Positions 1 through 6,238 are shown, counted from the stretch's first letter. The stretch is 13,873 nt of DNA from Caulobacteraceae bacterium (GCA_947479185.1 CANJYY010000027.1:1-13873), one strand, 5' to 3'. Program-made: numbers and translations. The notes: generated from the letters alone by a model not told the origin.

Positions 1-1168
1 ACTTGTACTTGTGCGGGGCGTCGGCGTTCAGCGTCTGGGCGGCGCCGTTGTCGACGCAGACGGCCAGCGCCGGGTCGACCTTGCCGCCCTTGTACTTCTT
101 GACGTCGACATAGCCGTCCCACAGCACGTCCGGCAGGCTGCCGGTCACGCCGAACATCGCAACGCGCAGCGCCTGCAGGTCGAGGCCGTCCGGCTTGTTG
201 CCGCCCGCCGTGAAGCGGTTGTCGTGGATGAAGATCGCTTCCGGCCAGGGGTCGAAATTCGGCGCCACGCCCTTCTCGCTCATGTATCCGGTCGAGAAGT
301 AGCTCGAGATGATCACATTGGCGGTGACGTTGCCGCCGATGTCGTTGTCGAAGATCTCGACCTGGTCGTTGGAATTGATCACCACGCCGGAACCCGCGGG
401 CACAGAAGCGACGGCCGAGCCCTTGCGGCCGAAGTTGCCGGTGTTGTTGCCCGTCACGCGGTTGCGGAAGATCCGCGTGGCGAAGCCCGGGACCTTCAGG
501 TTGGGCATGTTGAACACCAGGATGCCGCCGGTGTTGTTGGTCGCCAGGTTGTCATAGACGTCGGCGTTCTGGGTGTTCTCGATCTCGATGCCGGCGACGT
601 TGAACTCCGCGCGGTTGCGGCGGACGACGACGTTGTTCGACTGGCCGACATAGATGCCGGCGTCGGACGCGCCGATCGCGACGCTGTCCTCGATCAGCAG
701 GTTGCGCACCTGCACCGGATAGAGGCCGTAGGCGCCGTTGCTGGTCTTCGGCCCGCCCGTCCATTCGGCGCGCACCCGGCGGATGATGATGTTCTCACCC
801 TCGTTGACCTTGAGGCCATCGCCCTTTGCGTCCTCGATGGCCAGGTCCTCGATGGTGAAGTTGCTGGCGTTGACCAGCAGCCCCTCGGCGCCGGCCGCCT
901 GGCCCTTGAAGCTGAGGATGGTCCTGTCCATGCCGGCGCCGCGGATGGTCACGCCGTCGACGTCGAGGCTCAACCCACGGTCAATGGCGTAGACGCCGGC
1001 CGGAATGGTGATCACGTCGCCGGGCTTGGCGTCGATCAGCTGCTGGATCAGCGTGTCCTGATAGGTGGTGTTGGGTTTGGCGGCGGAACCGCCGCCGCCA
1101 CAGCCCGCGAGCGCCAGCGCGCCCGTCGCCAACAGCGCGCCAAGCGCACGAGTCCAGCCCTGCCCCAT
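1..1168 (-). CDS. Right-handed parallel beta-helix lipoprotein (C-terminus outside the window)
   Basis: Partial gene: 389 residues are visible and the frame runs off the left edge. It starts at ATG 1166-1168, preceded by a good Shine-Dalgarno (GGGGAGA, 6 nt spacer). Residues 1-23 are a lipoprotein signal peptide: Arg7, a hydrophobic stretch, and lipobox LAGC with the acylated Cys at 23, followed by a glycine-rich linker. After a segment resembling periplasmic carbohydrate-binding or copper-dependent beta-helix proteins ([17 protein letters not shown]), there are repeated short strands with Asn/Asp ladders (such as [46 protein letters not shown]), typical of right-handed parallel beta-helices. 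It resembles the TIGR03805-type bacterial beta-helix family. From memory, that family is often encoded next to an SO2930-type diheme cytochrome c, which would lie beyond the left edge. Likely a periplasm-facing lipoprotein. Its substrate is unknown, and it could equally be a polysaccharide-binding or -cleaving protein. Confidence 0.85.
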   Translation of the reverse strand, partial: MGQGWTRALGALLATGALALAGCGGGGSAAKPNTTYQDTLIQQLIDAKPGDVITIPAGVYAIDRGLSLDVDGVTIRGAGMDRTILSFKGQAAGAEGLLVNASNFTIEDLAIEDAKGDGLKVNEGENIIIRRVRAEWTGGPKTSNGAYGLYPVQVRNLLIEDSVAIGASDAGIYVGQSNNVVVRRNRAEFNVAGIEIENTQNADVYDNLATNNTGGILVFNMPNLKVPGFATRIFRNRVTGNNTGNFGRKGSAVASVPAGSGVVINSNDQVEIFDNDIGGNVTANVIISSYFSTGYMSEKGVAPNFDPWPEAIFIHDNRFTAGGNKPDGLDLQALRVAMFGVTGSLPDVLWDGYVDVKKYKGGKVDPALAVCVDNGAAQTLNADAPHKYK

Positions 1169-1257
1169 GGGCGATCTCCCCGTTCCAGTCCGGCCGGGAC
1201 TCTGCCGGCCCCGGTTCGGAGGAAAGGTGGCATGCGTTGTGGGGAGCGGCAACAGAC

Positions 1258-1289
1258 GGGGACATGTACCGCCTTCGGTACGTGTCCCC
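1258..1289. repeat. REP-like palindrome 1 (GGGGACA...TGTCCCC type)
   Basis: Arms GGGGACATGTACC and GGTACGTGTCCCC (13 bp, one U-G pair) are separated by the six bases GCCTTC. It lies between the beta-helix lipoprotein start and the 3' end of the nitronate monooxygenase gene. No T-run follows on either strand, so it does not look like an intrinsic terminator. Form and position resemble extragenic palindromic elements. Confidence 0.6.
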
Positions 1290-1305
1290 TGTCGCTGGAC
1301 GCTGA

Positions 1306-1334
1306 TGGGAACACGCACTGAAGTGCATGTCCCA
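1306..1334. repeat. REP-like palindrome 2, degenerate partner of palindrome 1
   Basis: Imperfect inverted repeat with left arm TGGGAACACGCACT and right arm AGTGCATGTCCCA around a GA loop. The complement of the right arm (TGGGACATGCACT) is close to the arm of palindrome 1 (GGGGACATGTACC). The two therefore look like a tandem pair 16 nt apart, ending 6 nt before the nitronate monooxygenase stop codon. Confidence 0.5.
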
Positions 1335-1340
1335 GGGTCA

Positions 1341-2285
1341 TCACGCCTTGCCGTACCGGCTGCCCAGCTCGGCGCAGGCCTCATGGAACTCCCGGACCGT
1401 GTCGGCGATGATGTCGGCCACGGGGCGGACGCTGTCGATGCGGCCGGCGACCTGGCCCGACAGGGCGATCGAGGCCTCCATGTCGCCGCCGAAATAGAGC
1501 TCCAGCGCGCGGGCCATCATCGGCATAGGGCCGTCGGCGGGCGGATTGCGCTCCATCTCGTCGGTCCGCTCGGTGCGCAGCGCGCGCAGCGCCGGGCCGG
1601 GGCCGAAGCGGTTGAGGAACACGGTGTCCGTCTCGGACGCGTTGACGATGGCGTCCTTCCAGTTCTGGTGCACCGGCGACTCCGCCGCCGAAACCATACG
1701 CGTGCCCATCTGGATGCCCTCGGCGCCGAGCGCGAAGGCGGCGGCCATGGTGCGGCCGTCGAGCATGCCGCCGGCGGCGATGATCGGCTTGTCGGTCTTG
1801 CTGGCGATCAGCGGCAGCAGGACCATCAGGGCCACGTCGCGCGGGTTCTTGAACCCGCCACCCTCGCCGCCCTCGACCACCAGGCCGTCAACCCCGGCCG
1901 CCAGCGCCTTGAGCGCGGCCGACAGCGAGGGGACGACGTGAAACACGGTCAGGCCGGCTTCCTTGAGCGGCGCGCAGTATTTGTTGGGATCGCCGGCCGA
2001 GGTGGTGACGAACTTGACCCCCTGGTCGACGACGAAGCTGACGATGTCCGGATCGCGCACGAAGGCCTGGGCAATGTTCACCCCGAACGGCTTGTCGGTC
2101 AGGCCGCGCATCTTCCTCACTTCCTCGCGGACCTCGTCGAGGCGACCGGAGGAGGTTTCGATGATGCCGAGGCCGCCGGCGTTGGACACGGCCGAGGCCA
2201 GCTGGGCCCGGGCGATCCAGCCCATCGGGGCCTGCACGATCGGATACTGCACGCCCAGCAGGCGCGTAATGCGGTTGTCGATCAT
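1341..2285 (-). CDS. Nitronate monooxygenase (2-nitropropane dioxygenase) family flavoprotein
   Basis: 314 residues, an FMN-dependent TIM-barrel protein of the NMO/FabK superfamily, presumably cytosolic. Visible family motifs are the N-terminal PIVQAPMG (15-22), NAGGLGII (35-42), the central VVEGGEGGGF (136-145), the phosphate-binding IAAGGMLDGR (169-178) and GIQMGTR (190-196). The start ATG has a Shine-Dalgarno GGGGAGA five bases upstream. In characterised class I nitronate monooxygenases and FabK the central motif reads roughly EAGGH and supplies a catalytic histidine. Here that position appears to be Phe145, so nitronate oxidation should not be assumed. The gene may share a transcript with tRNA-His upstream, because I see no terminator between them. 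The family call is firm, the substrate unknown. Confidence 0.9.
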   Translation of the reverse strand: MIDNRITRLLGVQYPIVQAPMGWIARAQLASAVSNAGGLGIIETSSGRLDEVREEVRKMRGLTDKPFGVNIAQAFVRDPDIVSFVVDQGVKFVTTSAGDPNKYCAPLKEAGLTVFHVVPSLSAALKALAAGVDGLVVEGGEGGGFKNPRDVALMVLLPLIASKTDKPIIAAGGMLDGRTMAAAFALGAEGIQMGTRMVSAAESPVHQNWKDAIVNASETDTVFLNRFGPGPALRALRTERTDEMERNPPADGPMPMMARALELYFGGDMEASIALSGQVAGRIDSVRPVADIIADTVREFHEACAELGSRYGKA

Positions 2286-2357
2286 GGCCGTCTCCCCGGA
2301 ACTCGGGGGGACGCTACCGACTCGAACAGATGTTTGGAAGGGTGCGAACCTTCGCGA

Positions 2358-2434
2358 TGGTACTGCCTCTCAGGCTTGAACTGAGGACCTCCGGTTCCAC
2401 AAACCGGCGCTCTAACCAACTGAGCTAAGGCAGC
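2358..2434 (-). tRNA. tRNA-His(GTG)
   Basis: A complete 77-nt cloverleaf with encoded CCA. Acceptor stem is GCTGCCT/AGGCAGT, D stem GCTC/GAGC, anticodon stem CCGGT/ACCGG around loop TTGTGGA (anticodon GTG), and T stem CTCAG/CTGAG with loop TTCAAGC. The first acceptor pair is G1:U72, the discriminator is A73, and the genomic base before G1 is C rather than the usual G-1. These are the divergent histidine identity features known from Caulobacter-type alphaproteobacteria. Confidence 0.96.
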
Positions 2435-2452
2435 GCACTTTCGCGAAGGGCG

Positions 2453-2481
2453 GGTTTAGTCGCAGAGGGCCGCGCGATCAA
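2453..2481 (-). promoter_or_regulatory. Putative promoter of tRNA-His
   Basis: On the minus strand, TTGATC (2476-2481) is followed after 15 nt by ACTAAACC (2453-2460), which matches 6 of 8 positions of the Caulobacter -10 consensus GCTANAWC. Read as a classical sigma70 site, it is TTGATC, 17 nt, TAAACC. Transcription would begin about 10 nt before the tRNA. It overlaps the upstream region of the divergent hydrolase gene. Confidence 0.5.
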
Positions 2482-2525
2482 GAGCGGTGCTTGCGTCGAA
2501 CGCGAGAGAACCGCAACCTTGGCCC

Positions 2526-3407
2526 ATGACCGAGATCACAACCCGCACCATCCAGGCCAACGGCCTGTCCTTCGTCATCGATGAAGCCGGCGAAGGCGAC
2601 AACGTCGCCCTGTTCCTGCACGGCTTTCCCGAGAGCAAGCACAGCTGGCGGCACCAGTTGCCCCTGCTGGCCAAACTGGGCTGGCGGGCGGTGGCCTTCG
2701 ACCAGCGCGGCTATGGCGATTCCAGCCGGCCCAAGGGCGTCAAGGCCTACGACCTCGAGAATCTGATGGCCGACGCGGGGGCGGTGTTCGACGCCCTTGG
2801 GGCCAAGCGGCGGCTGCTGATCGCCCATGACTGGGGGGCGATCGTCGCCTGGTGCTTCGCCATGGACCGGATTCGCGACCTCGAGGGCCTGGTGATCATG
2901 AACGTGCCGCACCCGGCGGTCTTCCAGGCCAACATCCGCACCAACACGGCGCAGCGGAAGAAGTCCTGGTACGTGGCCTTCTTCCAGATCCCCTGGTTGC
3001 CGGAGGCGGTGCTCACGGCCAACGGGGCCCGGGCCATCGGCCGGGCCTTCAGCGACATGGCCGTCGACAAGAGCCGGTTCAGCGAGGCCGACCTCGACCA
3101 CTACCGCCAGAACGCCCTCAAGCCCGGCGCCGCGACCGCCATGGTCAACTGGTACCGGGCGGGCGCCCGCAACGGCATGAAGAAATGGACGCCCGAAAAG
3201 GCGCCGGTGATCGACATCCCGACCCTGATGATCTGGGGCGAGGAGGACACCGCGCTCGGGATCGAGCTGACCGAAGGCTACGGCCCCTATGTGAAGGACT
3301 TCACCCTGCAGCGCCTGCCCGGCGTCTCGCACTGGGTGCAGCAGGAAGCGCCGGAGGCCGTCAACGCCCGGCTGGAAGCCTGGCTCAGGGAGAAGGGGCT
3401 GGCATGA
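2526..3407 (+). CDS. Alpha/beta hydrolase, epoxide hydrolase-like
   Basis: 293 residues. Alpha/beta-hydrolase fold with the epoxide hydrolase signature set: oxyanion-hole HGFP (32-35), DQRGYGDSSRP (59-69), and nucleophile elbow HDWGAIVAW with Asp102 rather than Ser. It also has NVPHP (126-130), a cap domain with candidate ring-opening tyrosines at Tyr149 (KSWY) and Tyr210 (VNWYRAG), then acid Asp241 (GEED) and base His269 (GVSHW). With an Asp nucleophile, two lid tyrosines and no haloalkane-dehalogenase tryptophan after the Asp beyond the common DW, hydrolysis of an epoxide to a diol is the most likely reaction. The substrate is unknown. I prefer ATG 2526, where the family's N-terminal strand begins. 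An in-frame GTG at 2487 would add 13 residues without homology. No strong Shine-Dalgarno is visible. Stands alone on this strand, divergent from tRNA-His and convergent with exbB-exbD-tonB. Confidence 0.9.
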   Translation: MTEITTRTIQANGLSFVIDEAGEGDNVALFLHGFPESKHSWRHQLPLLAKLGWRAVAFDQRGYGDSSRPKGVKAYDLENLMADAGAVFDALGAKRRLLIAHDWGAIVAWCFAMDRIRDLEGLVIMNVPHPAVFQANIRTNTAQRKKSWYVAFFQIPWLPEAVLTANGARAIGRAFSDMAVDKSRFSEADLDHYRQNALKPGAATAMVNWYRAGARNGMKKWTPEKAPVIDIPTLMIWGEEDTALGIELTEGYGPYVKDFTLQRLPGVSHWVQQEAPEAVNARLEAWLREKGLA

Positions 3408-3451
3408 GGGGACTGCTCAAGCTGTCCCTTGGGACTGCTTGCGCTGTCCCC
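3408..3451. repeat. REP-like double hairpin, copy A
   Basis: Begins immediately after the hydrolase stop codon. Two about 20-nt hairpins (3409-3428 and 3431-3450), each GGGACTGC...GCTGTCCC-like with a T-T mismatch, are joined by TT. The whole 44-nt block is itself an imperfect palindrome (about 12 of 15 arm positions pair). A second such block follows 29 nt downstream. Confidence 0.7.
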
Positions 3452-3480
3452 GAGTTCAGCGGTCACAACGTGCATCGCGC

Positions 3481-3524
3481 TGGGACAGGTTAAGCTGTCC
3501 ATTGGGACTGCTTAACCTGTCCCA
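3481..3524. repeat. REP-like double hairpin, copy B
   Basis: Perfect 15-bp outer arms, TGGGACAGGTTAAGC and GCTTAACCTGTCCCA, flank two smaller hairpins (GGACAG/CTGTCC, then GGGAC/GTCCC). Architecture and GGGAC/GTCCC ends match copy A. The only sequence between the copies is a 29-nt spacer without visible structure. No T-run follows, so it is not a typical terminator. Confidence 0.7.
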
Positions 3525-3554
3525 GCTCCCAGCTCCCGCCCCCACCCGCATAGC

Positions 3555-3586
3555 AAAACGCCCCGGAGGTTTCCCTCCGGGGCGTT
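3555..3586 (-). terminator. Intrinsic terminator of the exbB-exbD-tonB operon
   Basis: A perfect 13-bp stem (AACGCCCCGGAGG / CCTCCGGGGCGTT) closes a four-base loop, which on the minus strand is the GNRA-type GAAA and is followed by TTTT. It starts 22 nt after the tonB stop codon. The plus strand has only TT after the stem, so termination of the convergent hydrolase transcript here is possible but weaker. Confidence 0.88.
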
Positions 3587-3608
3587 CGCATCTGGTCGTG
3601 TCCGAAAC

Positions 3609-4328
3609 CTATTGCGGCAGCTTGAACACCAGCGGGATACGGACCGAAGCCCCATCCACCGGCGAGCCGTCGCGCGTTTGCGGCTTCATCTTGAACAGGC
3701 GGGACAGCTTGAGGGCTGCATCGCCGAAGCCGAGATCGGCCGGTTCTTCCGAAACCACTTCACAGGCCTCAAGCGTACCGTTCGCCTTGACCCGGCAAAG
3801 GATGGTCGCACGACCCTCCCTTTCCAGGCGCTGCGCGCGGTCCGGATAGAAGCGGGCCACGTCATCCCCGCTCGGGCGACGCGCCCAATCCGGGTTGCTG
3901 ATGATCGACGGCCGCGGCGGAGTCGGAGGAGACGGCGGCGCGATCACGGGCGGAGCCGTGGTCTCGACGCGATCCTTCTTCTCAACCGGCGGCACCTGCA
4001 GCGGCGGCGGCGGCGCCATATCCGGCGGAACGACCGCCGGAGGACGAGGCTGCAGCTTGGCCGGGGGCGGCGGCTTCTCCGAGGGCGGAGGAGGCGGCGG
4101 CGGCGGAGGCGGCGGGGGCGGCGGCTTGATCAGCTGGGTATCCAGCTTCTCGTCCTCGAACGCCTTCTGCACGATCTCGAACCGCGACCTGGCGACCCAG
4201 AAGATCAGGCCTGCATTGAGGGCCAGCGCGAGCGCCAGGCCGACGATGAAGCCGCCACCGTTCTTCGGCGCCGGGGCGTCGAAGGGGTTGTGGACGCGGT
4301 GCGGAGCGTCATTTCCATGCTCTGCCAT
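3609..4328 (-). CDS. tonB: TonB family energy transducer
   Basis: 239 residues. A cytoplasmic N-terminus (1-26), one transmembrane helix (about 27-46, GFIVGLALALALNAGLIFWVA), a periplasmic proline-rich spacer (69-140) containing 14 consecutive prolines (69-82), and a C-terminal TonB domain (about 155-239). The C-terminal domain has the YP motif (161-162), EGRATILCRVKANG and the LFKMKP motif. It links the ExbB-ExbD proton channel to TonB-dependent outer-membrane transporters. Cys178 and Cys189 sit in the periplasmic domain and could form a disulfide. The start ATG lies 3 nt after the exbD stop, whose last codons provide the Shine-Dalgarno (GGTGGGTG), indicating translational coupling. The proline run should require EF-P for efficient translation. 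A TolA-like role is unlikely given the exbBD context. Confidence 0.93.
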   Translation of the reverse strand: MAEHGNDAPHRVHNPFDAPAPKNGGGFIVGLALALALNAGLIFWVARSRFEIVQKAFEDEKLDTQLIKPPPPPPPPPPPPPPSEKPPPPAKLQPRPPAVVPPDMAPPPPLQVPPVEKKDRVETTAPPVIAPPSPPTPPRPSIISNPDWARRPSGDDVARFYPDRAQRLEREGRATILCRVKANGTLEACEVVSEEPADLGFGDAALKLSRLFKMKPQTRDGSPVDGASVRIPLVFKLPQ

Positions 4329-4331
4329 GCG

Positions 4332-4784
4332 TCACCCACCACTGCCGGGTTCACTGTTGTCCTCACCGATGAGGGCCACGCTGTAGAAATTGTTATCCTG
4401 CAACGTGTTCATCAACTGCATGAAGTCGCCGTACCGGACCTTCTTGTCGCCGCGGATAAAGATCCGCGCCGTGGCCTGACTCCGGACGGGAATTTGCGTC
4501 CGAAGATCATCGCCAATCGAGGCCAGGTCGGTCGGGTTATCTCCAAGGAAGATGTCCCCGTTCGGCGTGATCGAAATGTAAACCGGCGTGGGAGGGTTCG
4601 GTCGGGGCTTGGCTACCGCTGTGGGCAGCTTCACCTCGATCGAGACCGATGCCAGCGGCGCCGCCACCATGAAGATGATCAGGAGGACCAGCATGACGTC
4701 CACGAAGGGCGTCACATTGATTTCGCTGTTCTGCTCTACCTGGTACCTGCCACCGCCGCCGGAGCCCGAGAGTTTGGCGGCCAT
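4332..4784 (-). CDS. exbD: Biopolymer transport protein ExbD
   Basis: 150 residues. A short Gly/Ser-rich cytoplasmic tail, then the family signature EINVTPFVDVMLVLLIIFMV with one transmembrane helix (about 27-46). Asp29 in that helix corresponds to the essential proton-channel aspartate of ExbD/TolR. A periplasmic domain follows (about 50-145: VYISITPNGDIFLG, RIFIRGDKKVRYGDFMQLMNTL). It forms the proton-driven motor with ExbB. The gene begins 6 nt after the exbB stop, with AAAGGGG overlapping the end of exbB as its ribosome binding site. ExbD rather than TolR because tonB follows directly and no tolA, tolB or pal is present. Confidence 0.94.
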   Translation of the reverse strand: MAAKLSGSGGGGRYQVEQNSEINVTPFVDVMLVLLIIFMVAAPLASVSIEVKLPTAVAKPRPNPPTPVYISITPNGDIFLGDNPTDLASIGDDLRTQIPVRSQATARIFIRGDKKVRYGDFMQLMNTLQDNNFYSVALIGEDNSEPGSGG

Positions 4785-4790
4785 CTGTGC

Positions 4791-5687
4791 TTAAGCCCCT
4801 TTGTCGAGCTGCCGCGAGATGTTGTTCATCAGCTCGGCGTTGAAACCATCCGACCGCGTTCCGTACGCGGAAACCTGCGTCTGGAAGTAGTTGTAGAAGA
4901 TGACGGCGGGGATAGCGGCGAACAGACCGATACCGGTGGCGAGCAGGGCCTCGGCGATGCCGGGGGCCACGACGGCCAGGTTGGTCGTGTTCGATTCAGC
5001 GATGCCGATGAACGAGTTCATGATCCCGTACACGGTGCCGAACAGACCGATGAACGGACCGGACGAACCGACGGAAGCCAGGAACTGCATGCCGCTCGAC
5101 AGACGCTTGGACAGCGACGACTGAACAGCGCCGACGGCGGTCTGCGCACGCATGATCGTCGTGTCGCGGTGGGCGCCGTTGATGGCCAGGCCAGCCTGAC
5201 GCGAGAGTTCGACTTCGGAGGCGGCCGCGGCGGCCATGTCGGCCAGCGGGTTGCCTTCGAATTCGTCCGACAGGGCGATGCGGCCCATGTCAGCGATGCT
5301 CTTCGCGCCGCGGAAGGCTTCCACGAAACGGTCCGACTTGCGGTTCAGCGAGCCGAACTCAAGCAGCTTGGTGACCAGCAGGGTCCAGGAGAAGACCGAA
5401 GCCAGCAGCAGGCCCAGCATCACCACCTTCACGACCGCCTTGGCGTCCATGAACATCGTGACGGGCGTGATGTGCGATTCCTTCTTGGGAGCCGGCGCGG
5501 CGGCCGGGGCTTCCGGAGCGGGCGCTTCGGCGACGGGGGCCGCGGCGTCAGCGGCCGGGGCCGCGGCGGCCGCAGCGGGATCAGCCGCCGGAGCAGCCGC
5601 ATCCTGCGCAAAGGCCGGAGCGCTCATCATCAGCGCCGCGGCGCCGAGGATAGCAATGAGGGGGGTCATTCGTTTGTTGTCGAGCAT
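4791..5687 (-). CDS. exbB: MotA/TolQ/ExbB proton channel protein ExbB, long form with signal peptide
   Basis: 298 residues. It has a predicted signal peptide (cleavage about AFA-QD, 27/28), then a low-complexity Ala/Pro/Glu segment (28-69). Three transmembrane helices follow: about 85-107, 203-225 (SGPFIGLFGTVYGIMNSF) and 245-267 (PGIAEALLATGIGLFAAIP), the last two being the MotA/TolQ/ExbB core. The N-terminal extension is typical of the long ExbB type of many proteobacteria and is absent from E. coli ExbB. The start at 5687 has AGGAA about 10 nt upstream. An in-frame ATG at 5669 would also leave a usable signal peptide. First gene of the operon; iron or substrate regulation is expected from the family, but I could not identify a convincing Fur box upstream. 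Confidence 0.93.
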   Translation of the reverse strand: MLDNKRMTPLIAILGAAALMMSAPAFAQDAAAPAADPAAAAAAPAADAAAPVAEAPAPEAPAAAPAPKKESHITPVTMFMDAKAVVKVVMLGLLLASVFSWTLLVTKLLEFGSLNRKSDRFVEAFRGAKSIADMGRIALSDEFEGNPLADMAAAAASEVELSRQAGLAINGAHRDTTIMRAQTAVGAVQSSLSKRLSSGMQFLASVGSSGPFIGLFGTVYGIMNSFIGIAESNTTNLAVVAPGIAEALLATGIGLFAAIPAVIFYNYFQTQVSAYGTRSDGFNAELMNNISRQLDKGA

Positions 5688-5776
5688 CTTTCGCCAGTTC
5701 CTGGTTGGTCTAGCTAGTTTGGACCGAGGGTCGTCGCGCGAAGCGTCTCCACCCTACTATGAAAACATTGCCGGAA

Positions 5777-5796
5777 TTAGAGCCTTGCGACTCTAA
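5777..5796. promoter_or_regulatory. Dyad TTAGAG-N8-CTCTAA upstream of exbB
   Basis: Perfect 6-bp arms spaced by 8 bases, about 90 nt upstream of the exbB start. Size and symmetry suit a dimeric regulator, but I recognise no known operator. Confidence 0.35.
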
Positions 5797-5838
5797 CGCC
5801 GGAAAACCGCTGTCGCTGCACCGACCCGCTACGTTGGC

Positions 5839-5857
5839 CCTGAACGATATGTTCAGG
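5839..5857. promoter_or_regulatory. Dyad CCTGAAC-N5-GTTCAGG upstream of exbB
   Basis: Perfect 7-bp arms around GATAT, about 150 nt upstream of exbB. The half-site GAAC/GTTC recalls LexA boxes. However, alphaproteobacterial LexA uses direct GTTC-N7-GTTC repeats and the Gram-positive box has a 4-nt centre, so this is probably another regulator's site or a hairpin. Confidence 0.4.
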
Positions 5858-5913
5858 ATGGCGTTTCGAAGGCGCAAGACGGCCCGACAAACCGAAGTCC
5901 GTCAGGTCGATTG

Positions 5914-5930
5914 GCCAAGTTAGACTTGGC
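5914..5930. promoter_or_regulatory. Dyad GCCAAGT-N3-ACTTGGC upstream of exbB
   Basis: Perfect 7-bp arms with a 3-nt centre (TAG on the plus strand). It lies between the TTGACG hexamer at 5962-5967 and exbB. It could be an operator or a tight RNA hairpin. Confidence 0.4.
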
Positions 5931-6060
5931 GTATGGGCCCTTTGGCAACCCCCATTCTCATCGTCAAGAGTGTTTGGAAGGTGAATTCATTCCCCAAATT
6001 CAAGGGGGAGGCGTTCTTTTTTGCACTGCACAATCTGATTATCGAGGAACTTCGGGACTT

Positions 6061-6079
6061 TTTCTCCTGATTGGAGAAA
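6061..6079. other. Stem-loop TTTCTCC-N5-GGAGAAA
   Basis: Perfect 7-bp arms with a 5-nt loop, about 85 nt downstream of tRNA-Phe on the minus strand. No T-run follows on either strand, so a terminator call is not supported. It may shape the tRNA trailer or belong to a small RNA. Confidence 0.35.
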
Positions 6080-6162
6080 GCGCATGTTGCGATGCAGCAT
6101 GGCTGGTCGAACACGGGTCTTTTCCGGGAACTTCTCGCATGGGGGGAATGCGCTGGCACGGA

Positions 6163-6238
6163 TGGTGCCTGGGGGCGGATTCGAACCACCGACACGCGGA
6201 TTTTCAATCCGCTGCTCTACCAACTGAGCTACCCAGGC
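6163..6238 (-). tRNA. tRNA-Phe(GAA)
   Basis: A 76-nt cloverleaf with encoded CCA. Acceptor stem is GCCTGGG/CCCAGGC, D stem GCTC/GAGC, anticodon stem GCGGA/TCCGC with loop TTGAAAA (anticodon GAA), T stem GGTGG/CCGCC with loop TTCGAAT, and discriminator A73. It follows yacG on the same strand after 91 nt, a neighbourhood shared by other alphaproteobacteria as far as I recall. Confidence 0.97.

Larger units (their letters stand above)
5688..6162. other. 475-bp intergenic region between tRNA-Phe and exbB
   Basis: No reading frame here looks like a gene. The minus-strand frames that cross it start inside tRNA-Phe and translate tRNA sequence. The part from about 5930 to 6110 is visibly richer in A and T than its surroundings. 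It holds several perfect dyads: 5777-5796, 5839-5857, 5914-5930, 5982-6002 (TGAATT/AATTCA arms) and 6061-6079. It must carry the exbB promoter, and the best -35 I see is TTGACG on the minus strand (5962-5967), without a good -10. A small RNA is possible but not shown. Confidence 0.6.

Noticed and set aside
11..1321. 436-residue plus-strand open frame opposite the beta-helix lipoprotein
   Set aside because: The minus strand encodes a lipoprotein with lipobox and repeated beta-helix strands; this frame is Val/Asp/Ala/Arg-rich and featureless.
3408..3524. CRISPR array or tandem terminators
   Set aside because: Only four short hairpins with differing inner sequence and irregular spacing, without cas genes, and no T-runs after the stems.
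3612..5717. 701-residue plus-strand open frame opposite exbB-exbD-tonB
   Set aside because: Antisense to three genes with clear family motifs. Its translation is Arg/Gly/His/Asp-rich low complexity without domains, as expected for the complement of high-GC coding DNA.
5839..5857. CCTGAACGATATGTTCAGG as a LexA (SOS) box
   Set aside because: Alphaproteobacterial LexA recognises a direct GTTC-N7-GTTC repeat, and the inverted Gram-positive box has a 4-nt centre. Neither fits; kept only as an unassigned dyad.
5930..6238. Integration site or prophage remnant at tRNA-Phe
   Set aside because: The nearby DNA is more AT-rich, but there is no integrase, no duplicated tRNA 3' end, and too little DNA for an element.
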